Shown: one piece after another, positions 12,461 through 22,985 of the stretch
How the letters are laid out: each line of letters opens with the position of its first letter
Position numbering within the stretch: position 1 is the stretch's first letter
Assembly (NCBI GenBank): GCA_012934845.2
Contig: WNNJ02003539.1
Coordinates: 1 to 64,000, forward strand
Reading direction: 5' to 3'
Source of the DNA: Pomphorhynchus laevis
Taxonomy: Eukaryota > Acanthocephala > Palaeacanthocephala > Echinorhynchida > Pomphorhynchidae
DNA: 64,000 nt
Made by a program: the position numbers and the translations under genes
Notes under the pieces: generated by a model
What the model saw: the letters and a program-made list of their open reading frames with translations, nothing else
The model's database searches: none
Told to the model about the DNA's origin: nothing

Positions 12461-13063
12461 ATGGGACAGGCTGAGTTATTGGAAAAGACGACATGTAATC
12501 CTTTTATGGGCTTTAACCTAAAATCCGAAATTGTCGACAGTGAGGAGTACACTTATCCTCACTGTAGTCGGTGCCATAAGTGGGTGCACTGGGCTTCCAG
12601 CTGCTCCCTACCGACTACATGTGGGGTGTGTAGTTCCTCTTCTTGCCCGGCTGCAGAGAGCGACACCAAATGTACGGCCCACCCATCCTGCTCCAACTGT
12701 GGGGAGAGCCACCCAGCCTGGAGTAGAAGATTTGTCTTCTTTAAGAAGTACATTAGTTTGTTTCAATATTCTGCTGCAAGGAAACCCAAGTCTTATTCTG
12801 GTGCCGCGACATCGGCCCCCCAGGATGCTTGTAGAGGTATGTCTGACCAAGAACTACTTCATGCTATGGACCTTAGATCGGCAGAGTCCAGAAAACAAAC
12901 AGAAGAGTTGGTGAAATCTTTACTTTCTGCTCTACTAGCGTCGCCGACAGTGCCAGCAAACTCGGTTCTTCCTTCGTCGAAAATTCCAGCTTCGAAAAAG
13001 AGGGGGCTTTGGCCTATGCCGTTCCCCCTTAAAGATCGGCAAAATGCTGAAGGACAAGAATAA
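12461..13063 (+). CDS. LINE-A ORF1, gag-like nucleic-acid-binding protein
   Basis: This 200-codon frame is the ORF1 product of the LINE, which coats the element's RNA. A CX2CX4HX4C zinc knuckle is intact at residues C35, C38, H43 and C48 (CSRCHKWVHWASSC). A second cysteine group follows (CGVC...C...C), then CSNCGESHPAW, whose last cysteine is replaced by arginine. The C-terminal half is low complexity with serine, alanine and proline. Sequence upstream (12225-12460) still reads IPGSPGEL and ANLPAHFDDGDI in other frames. The true N-terminus therefore lies further upstream and has been broken, and the ATG at 12461 is unlikely to be the native start. ORF2 starts 138 bases downstream. Confidence 0.75.
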   Translation: MGQAELLEKTTCNPFMGFNLKSEIVDSEEYTYPHCSRCHKWVHWASSCSLPTTCGVCSSSSCPAAESDTKCTAHPSCSNCGESHPAWSRRFVFFKKYISLFQYSAARKPKSYSGAATSAPQDACRGMSDQELLHAMDLRSAESRKQTEELVKSLLSALLASPTVPANSVLPSSKIPASKKRGLWPMPFPLKDRQNAEGQE

Positions 13064-13200
13064 AAGCATCTCAAAGGGAAATGACGATAATGCCCGGGGG
13101 CAAGTACCCACTCTGGGCGGCGCTAGTGATGGAGGGGGTAACCCCTCCACATCTAGCTCTGTCTAGGGTGAGGCAATCCCCTTCCAGCTAAACTAACACA

Positions 13201-15417
13201 ATGCAAAGCAATCAAGAGCCTTTTTCACTGAATATCCTTCAGTGGAATTCGGGAGGTGCTTCTGCCCTTAGCCTTTTATCTGGTAGAGATGCAGATGTTA
13301 TAGTACTTCAGGAGACGCGGTCTATCCGTATCTCCCAGGACATTACTCGATTTATTCCCAAGCATATATCCACCTACTTCACTCCGTATATAACCCCTCC
13401 TCACTCCTCTTCATCTCAAGGTATTTTAACCTTAATTAAATGCTCTATAAGATCTTCACTCCTTCTTAACTATTCTTGTCCAGCCCTATCTTGTTTAACT
13501 ATATCACTTTGTAAGAACGGTAAACGCATCAGCATAGCCAATATTTATATACGGGCAAGAGAAATTCACAAGAACCGTGACCTCCTGGATCGTATATTAG
13601 GTAGTGGCTATGATATGTTACTTGGTGACTTCAACGACAGAACTGGTTGTTGGATTAATGCAGCAAACCGCAGAGCCAGGAACGACTATCTTATTCACAA
13701 ACCACCATCCCCCACCTTTCATTGCTCAACAACTAATTCGCTCCTCGACATATTACTGCTACATAAGTGGTTGTTGAAACCTATCTGTACTGAGCAGTCG
13801 CGCCAAAAACAGACCACCTCTCATGACCTAATTCGTTGGCGGTTAGAGGAAGATACGTTGCTTAGGAGAAGGTTCCACTTTGATCCCATCAGGGTGGCCT
13901 TCTTTCAAGCAGCTATCAAACTCTTCTCCCGAATTGGAAATGTGAGTTTGACCGAATTTAATGCCTACCACTCTTCGCAAGCTACCGCGTTGCTTTCGAC
14001 TACCTATAAAGGTTGCATATACAATCCCACTTAAACAAAACTCAAGGTCCTAGCTAAAATGCTACACCTTCATGATCTCTCTTTTTCCGCCAGACAAGCC
14101 CTCTCGAATGAATACTGGAGCACTAGATATAGGATCCAGCTGAGTAGGGATAAGGCAAGCATTTCTCGCCTTTACCCTTCTCAGTCTTCCTTCTGGAAGA
14201 TATTAAAGAAGGAGAAGTTTGTCTGTTGGAAGGATAGAGCATTAGGTTGGATCGGTAGAATAGGCCTTGATAAAGTTTGGAGGAGTCACTATCCCTACAC
14301 AATTATGGAGCCACTCAATCATCCCAACCAATCCCGCCTTGGTGTGACTTCAGGAGTAGGGACTTATCTGTTACAGATATCCTTAACTCTTGAGGGACAC
14401 TCCCGGGCACCTCCAGAACCCATGCGCCACTCTCCACTCGTGTTTGCCAGCTTTTGACATACAGTCAGAGCAAGGAGGTCGTCATAAACAATGCTATTAG
14501 CCTCCCCGTCCGACATTGCTGGAATAAACATCAGCCGTCGTGTTTTTATACCAAAAAAGAAGTCGATTTCATGTTCTAAAGATCTGCGACCCATTTCGAT
14601 TCAAAACTCCCTCATCTCCATTTATAAAAAGGCGCTTTCGCGTAAAATTTGCGATCATCTAAGTAGGCGAAATTTAATCTCACATGGTTTTCATGGATAC
14701 GTAAAAGATCGCTCGGTCCATTCAGCAATAGGTGAAGTGCAACAGTTTCGTCAAGATAACAGTCATCAGCTTGTTGTGGCTGTTTTTCTTGACTTCTCTG
14801 CCGCATTTGACAGCATTTCAATTCCTTTTGTTGTCACTTCTCTCAGGTCCCTCGGGTTGCCTGCGAGAATTGTTAACAGGGTGGAGATATTGCTGTACAC
14901 CAAGCGATTCTTCTATGAAGACGACCCTGATGCACGTCAGTTCTACCCTATTACAGGTGTGCCTCAAGGCTCCCCACTTTCTCCAATTTTGTATCTTGCT
15001 GCCTCCATTGAACTCTACAAAAAATTCAAACGCGATCAACATCTTGTGGTATACGCTGATGATACCACAGCCCTGTTCTCTGGACGCAGGTGCAAAGATG
15101 TGGTCTATGACATCAGCCGTTTCTTTACAAGATTAAAAGATCAGCTGCCCTTTTCCAACCTTGTTTTAAACTCCTCCAAATCGCAGGTGGTTGTCTTTCA
15201 TGGCGCCCCAGCGACAAAGAAAAAACTAAAGAGATTAGCACTCTCAGCTCTATCTTCTATCCTGACTAATCAACCTCTCCCTACCTTCACAAGTCGAATA
15301 AAATACCTGGGGTTTATTATTACGGTGAACTGGTCAGCGAAAGCTGACCTGGATAGACTAAAACGTATCCTGAAGAGAGCTAGATGGCCCTGGAACGGGC
15401 CCAACATCTGTCATTGA
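13201..15417 (+). pseudogene. LINE-A ORF2: APE endonuclease and reverse transcriptase
   Basis: The endonuclease part opens with LNILQWNSGG (residues 10-19), the N-x-N/S start of APE-type nucleases. It continues with DVIVLQETRS, carrying the catalytic glutamate, and MLLGDFN. The RT part, numbered from 14491, has FIPKKK, LRPISIQNS, motif A VFLDFSAAFDS (about residue 95), motif B GVPQGSPLSPILY and motif C YADD at residues 188-191. The three pieces lie in one frame, separated by stops at 14032-14034, 14455-14457 and 14485-14487. The tail PEWLSRRAACWIGWGG continues in another frame to 15650. The product would nick target DNA and copy the element RNA (target-primed reverse transcription); this copy cannot make a whole protein. 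Confidence 0.88.
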
Positions 15418-15785
15418 AAGAGAAAACCCAAGTGCGCTTCTGGGGCACTTGGACTATCTCGGGATTAGTCTTCTTTTCAAGAGGACGTCCTTCAGAACAA
15501 AGACTAAGGTTTCTTAAGCTCCTCATCCCTAAATTACCGAGCATCGTCCGTCTCGATTGGATTCTTCGGGAGGTGACAGACCCAGAGTGGCTCAGTCGGA
15601 GAGCGGCGTGTTGGATTGGCTGGGGGGGGCTCAGATCCCGTTGGACCTGAGGCCATAACAGATCTGAAGATGAAAGAAATATTTACTTGGGCAGAACATT
15701 AACATTACTTTTTAGCATGTTTCCTTTTTTAGAATTAGCTATCTGTTGTCATTTATTAAAAAAATCTTTATTTATTTATTTACAG

Positions 15786-16440
15786 TACGACGAATCTCAA
15801 AAGAATAAACAAAATGTGAAAAGATCGACAGAAGTTTGAGTAGTGAAAACCTAATGACAAAACCTTGAATCATACCACTGGTGGATTAGCAAGTAGGAAA
15901 GATTGTAGAATTAAATCTAATGCCGAAGAATACGATTCAAAACATTTTGTCAAAGAACATTAAATGAAAATGGTTCGATACTTTTAAATGCTGATCAGTA
16001 AATTTTTAAACCAAACATCATTGAAAAAATGAATGTGCATGTTGAGTAACATTAAAATTTAGTTATTGAAAACTCCGAACACAGGTACGGTCATTGTAAT
16101 TACAAAATTTTTAAAAAAAGAATCAGGATGTGGTTTTAGTTTCTAGTATAAATTAAATATCAAGTTTTTTTAACTTTGACACGTTAAAACAAAGAATTCT
16201 CATCCACTCAGAACGACGGTTTAATGTGGTTTGGAGACGTCCAATTCGAGAAAATCTTAGAAGTGATAATCCTCATTTTTCAGCCTGTTAACATTCGATT
16301 GTAAAGCGATCTAGCATTCACTATAGCTAATCAGCATTAAAACAAAACAAATACTTTTATTGCTCAATGATATATTCGATGTGCTCTTAAATTATACAGG
16401 GCGTTTAAACGTCGAGATGAATAATAAAATAATAAATTAT
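15786..16440. other. Unassigned spacer
   Basis: AT-rich with no open frame of note and no repeat found elsewhere in the window. It ends at the block gggcgtttaaacgtcgag, which contains the palindrome cgtttaaacg and precedes the hairpin at 16449. Confidence 0.5.
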
Positions 16441-16448
16441 CGTTCACA

Positions 16449-16531
16449 AATTTTCGACTATTGCAATAGTCCTTTTCAAGTGTTATACTTTACATAACAC
16501 TTAAAAAGGACTAATGCAATAATCGAAAATT
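16449..16531. repeat. Long near-perfect hairpin (38-bp arms, 7-base loop)
   Basis: The arm 16449-16486 begins aattttcgactattgcaata. The arm 16494-16531 ends tgcaataatcgaaaatt. They pair along their whole length with only a few mismatches around the loop actttac. The segment actattgcaatagt inside the left arm is itself palindromic. It could be a fold-back MITE, a recombination relic or a small-RNA precursor. No coding sequence overlaps it. Confidence 0.9.
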
Positions 16532-16554
16532 ATAGTGGGACTTTATAATATATT

Positions 16555-16602
16555 GTGGGACTTAAGTCCCACAAATTATTGTGGAACTATTGCAATAGTT
16601 CA
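16555..16602. repeat. Two adjacent perfect palindromes
   Basis: 16555-16572 is gtgggacttaagtcccac, a perfect 18-bp palindrome. Shortly after it, aactattgcaatagtt is a perfect 16-bp palindrome that repeats the palindromic segment inside the hairpin at 16449. Together they form one compact palindrome cluster. Confidence 0.9.
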
Positions 16603-16796
16603 ATATGAAGATGGTCTAAAAATAATGGAATATGTCTAAAGGAAAGGGAAATTAGAGATAGGTTTATATCACTAATTATAGATGGTTTAATATTAGTATT
16701 AGAAGGAAATAGGTACCGCTATAGGCACTCCAGTGGCTCCTAGCTGTGCCATGCTATACCTACATCATTATGAGTGGATTTATTACTAGTCGAAAT

Positions 16797-19680
16797 GTTA
16801 AGTTATTTTAGTTGTATTGTTTCTTGAACGGGATGGAAGAAGGATCGGAGAGAGAAGAGTTAGAATAAACGCGAAAAGTACGCTTTGGTAGATATGAAGA
16901 AAGCCAAGCCACAGTGTGTAAAGAGAAGCCATAATCATGACGAAGACGATGGAGAAGAATCGAGTGATCGACAATGTCGAAAGCAGATTATATATCAAGA
17001 GAAACTATGACACTACATAATTTTTGATCGCGCGAAATGAGTAAGTCGTTATAAACTTTAAGACATGCAATTTCAGTAGAATGATTAGAGCGAAAAGCGG
17101 CTTGGAATGGAGGAAATAAGTTGGAGGAAAAGAGATATGTATTAACTTGCTTGAGAACGAGACGCTCAATGAGTTTAGAGAGGGTTGGAAGAAGTGAGAT
17201 AGGACGGTACGAATATGGTAGTGAAGGGTTGAGAGATTGCTTTTTGAAGAGAGGGCAAACAGTGGCGCATTTCCAGTAGGAAGGAAATGTGCGGCTGCGG
17301 ATAGATAAGTTGAACAAAGTGGTTAGGAAGGGTAAGATAGAGGAGCAGATATTTTTAAGCAAGTGGGTGGGAATTGGGTCAGAAGGAGAGGTTTTATTAG
17401 GTAATGACAGAAGAACCGAAGAAACTTCGTCAGACGAAATGGAAAGAAGGTGGAATTGCTCTGGGAGGGAAGTATTTAAAGAGATGAGAGGATACAAGGG
17501 GCATATGGGTAGAACGGAAATTAAATTAGATAGCTTAGATTGTAGATGAGAGGAAAATTCATCAGGATTTATGTTGCGAGGGGTAGATAATCGTGAAAGA
17601 ATTGAGTTTAAGATTTTCCAATGAGATTTAGAGTTGGAAGATGACTCGAAATGATTTTGCCAAAAGAGAGTACGTTTAGTCGCATAAGAATGAGATGGGA
17701 AGGGCGGAGATAAAGATATGAAGCACAAAGATTTGGAGGGAGTGAGGTTGGATAACGTTTAAGAAAGCAATTAAACACACGAAAAGAGTGACGGAGCCGA
17801 CGCTTATAAAGGCTACAGTCTGAATCGAACCAGGGAACATGGCGTGACCGCTGAAAACGTCGTGGTCAAATATGCAGAAGGTTATTAAAGATGTTCGTAA
17901 GTTTAGAATCAAACAGAATGAAGAGATCACCGAGAGAGATAGTTAAGAGGAAGTGAAAAAAGTGAAGAATTGAGTAACACTGTACAGAGAATAGGGATAT
18001 CGAAAAGTTTCGAGGGTCGACTTGGTGTGGATAATGGTGGATGCGGTGAAGAAGGATGGGGACGAGTAAGAGTAAGAGTGACAAGGAAATGATCGAACAA
18101 ACTGGGATCAGTCATTGACAAGGAGGTATAGTCATTGAAGCAGTTAGGAACATCAATGATGTCGAGAGCACTGCCAAGAATATGAGTTGGGCTTGTTGAA
18201 AGTAATTTATAGTTAAAATCAGAAAAAAGATTAGTTAAAGTGATAGAGTCAGCCGGGCGATCAAGACGAATGTTAAGGTCACCGAGAACAAAAAAGGAGT
18301 ATAAGATAATGAACAGTGAGACATAAGATCTGCAAGGTCGTTAAAGAACATACGTGAGGGAGCATCTGAACCTGGACGGTATACAATCACAAGTTCCAGC
18401 GGGAAAGGAGTTGATAATCTGCATATTAGTAATTCGAACGAAGTGTATCGGATTATAACGTTAATTTTACGTAGAGACATTGGGTAACGAGCAATGGCAA
18501 CAATACTGGCATGGTTAGAAGCCGTGGATGTATGAGTGGCAATTGGATGAGCTGATTCAACTAGAGAACAACGAGAGCGACATAGACGACGAATAGCAAG
18601 ATCGTTGGAGTCAGATTGCCCGGATTCGGTAATACAGAGAATATCGATAGATAACTGATCGAAGATATTAAGGAACATATCAGCTTTATGAAGAATGGAA
18701 CGAGTGTTAAAAAACTAAGACGAAAAGTATGCCCAAGAGCGAGATCGACTAGCGAAGAAGACAAGGGAGAGAGATGGGACGCCATCGGATTTTTTGCCTT
18801 GTGTGTACAACGTGAAAATTTCCGTTGATTTGACGTATTGATAAGGATGATACGAGGTTTGTTTCACGTCGGTCTCTCAATGCGAGCTAAATTGAGCCGG
18901 TCAATATCAGAAGGGGAAGATAAAAGATACAGGAGCGATATTATTAACGAGGGATGGATTATCATCAGGAAGAATGGTTGAGAGGATAGACCTGAAAGCA
19001 GATACGTCATCATCGAGGCGACATTGAGGAGAATCAGATTCGGGAAGCTTTAAGTTAGATATGATAATGAATCGATCGCGTGAAGGAAAACGATTACGTG
19101 GAAGTAGTGGACAGACAGACCTGGTAGGAGTAGAGGCATAAGAGCAGATAAACCATGGAATGACAGGAGTGGAGTGTTAAATTGGTTGATCGGAGATATT
19201 ACTGGAGATAATTTTGACGGAAGGATGTAAATTATTGAGAGGTGATACGGTTGGAGCATGTGTGACAGAAGTGGATTGTTGAATAGGTTGAACGGAGATG
19301 TTACTGGAGATAATTTTGACAGAAGGATGTAAATTATTGAGAAGTGATACGGTAGAGGTAGAGTAAGGAGTACGTAAAGATAAGAAAGAGGTATGATATG
19401 TATTTAGATGTGGGGAGGAATAGGAAACATGAGGTACGAGATTAAGGCCTTTACTGTTTGCATTGTTAGGAAGATGAAGATTAAGGGAAGCTTTATCCGT
19501 AGTTAAAGGAGGAGTGTGTGAGAAGTTTCAATAACGGGATTCATAGATGGCGAAGGAGTTAGTAAGCAAACGGACGACGATAGCTTGGAAGATATTTTGT
19601 CGTTTGTTAATGGTCCATATATCAGCGGTCTGAGTCGAATGAGATACATCATTAAGTTCATTTATTGAGCAAATTCTGTT
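16797..19680 (-). mobile_element. LINE-B (CR1/L2-like), 5' part and RT, missing its 3' end
   Basis: Reading on the minus strand from about 19680: an ORF1-like low-complexity region with an in-frame 34-residue duplication (19190-19350); an endonuclease region (18785-18235) with LFNTRSILHKAD-type start, SIDILCITESGQSDSN and LELVIVYRPG; a linker; then RT (17728-16988) with KTSPSDPIPTHLLKN, YRPISLLPTLSKLIERLVLK and FRSNHSTEIACLKVYND, followed by SAFDIVDHSILL. The sequence stops at 16797 before RT motifs B and C. The YRPISLLP and FDIVDHSIL wording is typical of the CR1/L2 group. Having the 5' part but losing the 3' part is unusual for a LINE and points to later deletion. Several frame changes; inactive. 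Confidence 0.85.
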
Positions 19681-19684
19681 TCGT

Positions 19685-20170
19685 TAGCCTTTAGAACGTA
19701 TCTACCGTTTGAGTAGTCATGACTCATCTGCTTTATTGACAATTAGATTCAACAAAAGACTTTCGTTTTACATTTTTCAAATTTAATTGAAATCATCCAT
19801 GATTTCAAATTAAATTAGCGTTGGCAGGGGAAGGATCTACCTTCAATTTGAAAACCTACATATATTTGCAATTAATTTCTATTATCAAATTAGTCATCTA
19901 TAGTTTGCTTCCTAATTTTAAGTTAATTTAATTGTGCAGTCATTGTTATCAATTTAAAATTTCCGATGACACTGCACTTTGCTTTAATAATATAAGCCAA
20001 CCGCAGTACGCTACGTTTAAGTATTAGTGAACCTCATCAGTTACTGATCCAATACCTACGCTTTACGTTTCTGTCCTTTTAAAGTTGGCTGACGATCACT
20101 CGACTCGTCTGCTTTATTGACAATTAGTTTTAATTAAAGACATTCGTTTTACAAGTAGCAGCGAATGATT
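19685..20170. repeat. Tandem-repeat family C, about 1.3 units of 381 bp
   Basis: The block gctttattgacaattag recurs at 19730 and 20111, a spacing of 381 bases. The unit contains caaatttaattgaaatcatc, atgatttcaaattaaat, agcgttgg and gatgacactgca. The same family forms the larger array at 41.7-43.9 kb in the same orientation. Here the copy abuts the 5' end of the minus-strand LINE-B. Confidence 0.85.
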
Positions 20171-20555
20171 GAACAATTCATGACAGAAGAAATATTTGAA
20201 ATTAACATTGAAAGCATATACAACTGGGATGCGGATATCAGACAATTACCTTTGCAGACAGTAAAAAATTTAAAGAAATTATTGCAATTTTATTATTTTT
20301 GTTTCTTTATTTTGATCAAAATTTTTTTCTGAAGATGCTAACAGAAGTTAGCGAAATATTAAAAATAATTTCTTATTTTATTTGATTCAGCTCCAATAAT
20401 TATTTACCAATAATGGATCAGTATCAACTATTTAAAAACAAAATTTTAATATCTTTGTTTCTTTATTTTGCTCTATGTTGTAGACTGAAAAAGCTGTTAT
20501 GAACGATACTTTTTCATATGAACATTATTTGTATCAGGCTGGTGTAATTATTGAT
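20171..20555. other. Unassigned AT-rich spacer
   Basis: Contains two similar phrases, tttgtttctttattttg, at about 20300 and 20455, suggesting a local duplication of about 155 bases. No coding potential was recognised. Confidence 0.4.
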
Positions 20556-20784
20556 AATTCAACTTTCATTGATAAAACTATAAATAAATTTGTACACCTG
20601 GCCCTCGCTGTCGAAACGTTTAAATAAAGTTGTATGCTGCTGGTGCATGACTTTTTTTGATGACAAAACATATGAGAATATGTACTCTTGTAAGATTCCT
20701 AACAGGAGCTTATATAATATATTATATAACATATAATATGCCGAGTAATATATAAAAATAATTAAAATATACAAAATTTAAAAT

Positions 20785-21144
20785 CTAAAATAGATAAAAT
20801 AGTAGAGATAGTACTGTTTCAAATGTTGTCCTATTTATTTCACGCAACTGATAAACATGCTCTACATTCAGTGAAATATATGTCAGAAATTGTCTAAACC
20901 ATCGCATCTCTCTTACCTTGCGTTCTTTATCGTTAGTACAATCGTCAATTGTATCACCGTTGTATTTGAATGGGTCATATCTTACATTGCTAGTTAGTGA
21001 ATGTTGCAAATCAGTGTCACTAGTGAAACACTTAGTCTTAATATCGGCTTTCATCTTGGTTAGACGATCCCCTAGAGCACGCTTAGTTTTACCTATGCAT
21101 TGAACCTTACACATTGTGTAGGTTGCTAAATACACAATGCCCAA
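20785..21144 (-). CDS. GIY-YIG endonuclease-domain ORF (Penelope-like remnant)
   Basis: The 119-codon minus-strand frame begins MGIVYLATYTMCKVQCIGKT. This is a GIY-YIG pair: GIVY, then C-I-G in place of Y-I-G, followed by KTKRALGDRLTK with the conserved arginine. Near the end, REMRWFRQFLTYISLNVEHV resembles the R-E..W...L.....GLN block of the endonuclease tail of Penelope-like retroelements. A reverse transcriptase was not found upstream (minus sense, beyond 21144), so only the endonuclease end remains. On the opposite strand downstream, gtcgaaacgtttaaataaa (about 20620) recalls sequences near these elements' ends. The frame is open through the domain. Family assignment is from motif memory. 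Confidence 0.6.
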   Translation of the reverse strand: MGIVYLATYTMCKVQCIGKTKRALGDRLTKMKADIKTKCFTSDTDLQHSLTSNVRYDPFKYNGDTIDDCTNDKERKVREMRWFRQFLTYISLNVEHVYQLREINRTTFETVLSLLFYLF

Positions 21145-21675
21145 TATTTAGCAATTATAATCCACATTTGTAAAATAACGCAATTTATTGTGCTGTCAAG
21201 CATCGATGTTACTATTATACGTGCACTACATTTACATTGTGATGCACCGCATGGATTACATCCAACATCAGTATGCTCAACAGCTTTTTGGTTGACCCAG
21301 CAACCGCCTATTTATCGGCGTAGGAGTGTTTATAAAAACGAAATTATTGTAAAAACTTTTGCCAATAGCATTCTCCAGTTACTACATTGGTGTGTATACT
21401 GAAACAAGCAAGCACATCACAGCACATTAAATGATGCTGATGTTCAGTGATCATTACAGCATGTGATGATCTTATCTTACACTTACAATTTTAAGCTTAA
21501 TCTGAACTGTTCATACGGTAACCGCAATGTCATTTTATCACTTGTACTTATGACCCCAGTGCATGTCTATTTAATACGTGGGTTATTCAACTTTTTGCTC
21601 AATCTTATCTTGCTTATTTGGTACTTTAACGAAAGCGGGTTCATAGCTGATGGAACAATCAACTAACGCTTAATG
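21145..21675. other. Unassigned spacer
   Basis: Open frames at 21190-21402 and 21463-21666 give peptides I do not recognise. The stretch reading MHRMDYIQHQYAQQLFG near 21243 has protein-like composition but is short and broken. No repeat was seen. Confidence 0.35.
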
Positions 21676-21679
21676 ACTA

Positions 21680-22985
21680 TTAATCACTTCCCTTCCATCG
21701 ATGCATCATGTTCACATCGGTGTGGCACACCTCACACCAATGTGCCATGAGAAACACCGGTGTGTTCCATAACAGGTGCAATAACAAATTATATTTTATA
21801 TATTCGTGCACTTGAATGTGTCTCTGTAATCTCTGATTATTCAGATTAAGAGTAATTTCGTTTTCCGAGCTTTGAACACTGTCTATGCGTGTGTTAAGGT
21901 GCCTATGGACGATTACTGTGATCAAGATACTAATGAGCTCCGTTAGAGCGAAATGCGTCTGCCGTTGTTAATGTTCGCCATCGCACATAGGATGACTGGG
22001 CATACTTAGCAACTTTGGATATTACAAAGATAATTCGGTTATATTTCTTGGTATGACGAGGATATATATAATGCTTCATGCTGCTTATGCCTCCTTGTCG
22101 GGAAAGCATAGTGATTTATTTATAAGTATACCGGTGTAAGTCCCATAGCAGATGTAGCAACAAATTATATTTTATATATTTGTACACTTTAAAGTGTCCC
22201 TGTAAAACAGCTTTTCTATTAAAAGGAATTTAGTGCCTGATGCATGGTTAAACTGCAATAAGCACTGTCATGCATAGAGCATATGCTAAATTCCCTCGAA
22301 TGATTCAGATTAAGGGTAGTTCTAGTTTCGAGCTTTAAACACTGTTTCAGCGCGTGTTAATGTGCCTATGGACGATTACTTTGATCAAGATACTAAAGAG
22401 CTCCGTTAGAACGAAATGCGTCTGCCGTTGTTAATATTCGTCATCGCACATAAGATGACTGGGCATACGTAGCAACTTTGGATATTACAAAGATAATTCG
22501 GTTATATTTCTTGGTCCCATTATGATATATAGAATGCTGCCTGATGTTTATGCCTCCTTGTCAAGTAAACATAGTGATTTATTTATGAGTACACCGGTTT
22601 AAGTCCCATGTCAGATGCAACAACAAATTATATTTTATATATTCGTACACTTGAATGTATCCCTGTAAAACAGCATTTCTATTAAAAAGTATTTAGTGCC
22701 CGATGCATGGTTAAACTGTAATAAGCACTGTCATGCATAGAGTGCATGCTAAATTCTCTCGAATGATTCAGATTAAGGGTAGTTCTGTTTTTCAAGCTTT
22801 GAACACTGTTTAAGGGTGTGTTAATGTGCCTATATGTGATTATTATGGCCACGGTATTGATGAGCTCTATTAGAGCGAACCGCATCTGCCGTTATTAAGG
22901 TAATTCGTCACACAAAGGATGAATGGGCATACGTAGCGACTTTGAATATTGCGTGAATAATTCGGTTCTATTTCTTAGTCTGATT
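21680..22985. repeat. Tandem-repeat family D, three units of about 376-463 bp
   Basis: The marker aacaaattatattttatata occurs at 21783, 22159 and 22622. Each unit continues with ttaatgtgcctat, gagctc, gttagagcgaa, catctgccgtt, a gatga...gggcatac block and ataattcggtt. Units two and three carry about 90 extra bases absent from unit one; those bases hold a conserved hairpin. Identity between units is high but not perfect, so the duplication is old enough to have diverged. Confidence 0.88.
22225..22305. repeat. Conserved hairpin inside family D units
   Basis: In unit two, gaatttagtgcctgatgcatg and catgcatagagcatatgctaaattc form arms of about 20-25 bases around a loop of about 22 bases. Unit three preserves the same arms near 22688-22757 (atttagtgcccgatgcatgg ... 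catgcatagagtgcatgctaaat). The outer agcatgc/gcatg part differs slightly but still pairs. Unit one lacks this block. Confidence 0.7.

Larger units (their letters stand above)
11990..15785 (+). mobile_element. LINE-A, most complete copy (I/Jockey/R1-type)
   Basis: The order is degenerate ORF1 start (about 11990-12460), ORF1 zinc knuckles (12461-13063), endonuclease (13201-14034), linker (14059-14457), reverse transcriptase (14491-15417) and ORF2 tail (15384-15650), then a T-rich 3' region ending near 15785 in tttatttatttatt-type sequence. The layout (gag-like ORF1 plus APE endonuclease-RT ORF2) is that of I/Jockey/R1 group LINEs. The ORF2 segments from 13201 to 15417 share one reading frame, with in-frame stops at 14032, 14455 and 14485, then a frame change near 15400. 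It is probably dead but the youngest LINE-A here. Fragments of the family lie at 5.9, 10.5, 24.6, 32.8 and 48.0 kb. Confidence 0.88.

Noticed and set aside
12608-13150. Minus-strand and alternative-frame open readings across LINE-A ORF1
   Set aside because: They overlap the zinc-knuckle ORF1 and arise from its GC-rich composition; none has recognisable motifs.
15590-15665. tRNA-like stretch (tggctcagtcgg resembles an A box) at the end of LINE-A
   Set aside because: The same bases recur in other LINE-A copies as codons for the conserved ORF2 tail (ACWIGWG), no cloverleaf or good B box follows, and the context is coding.
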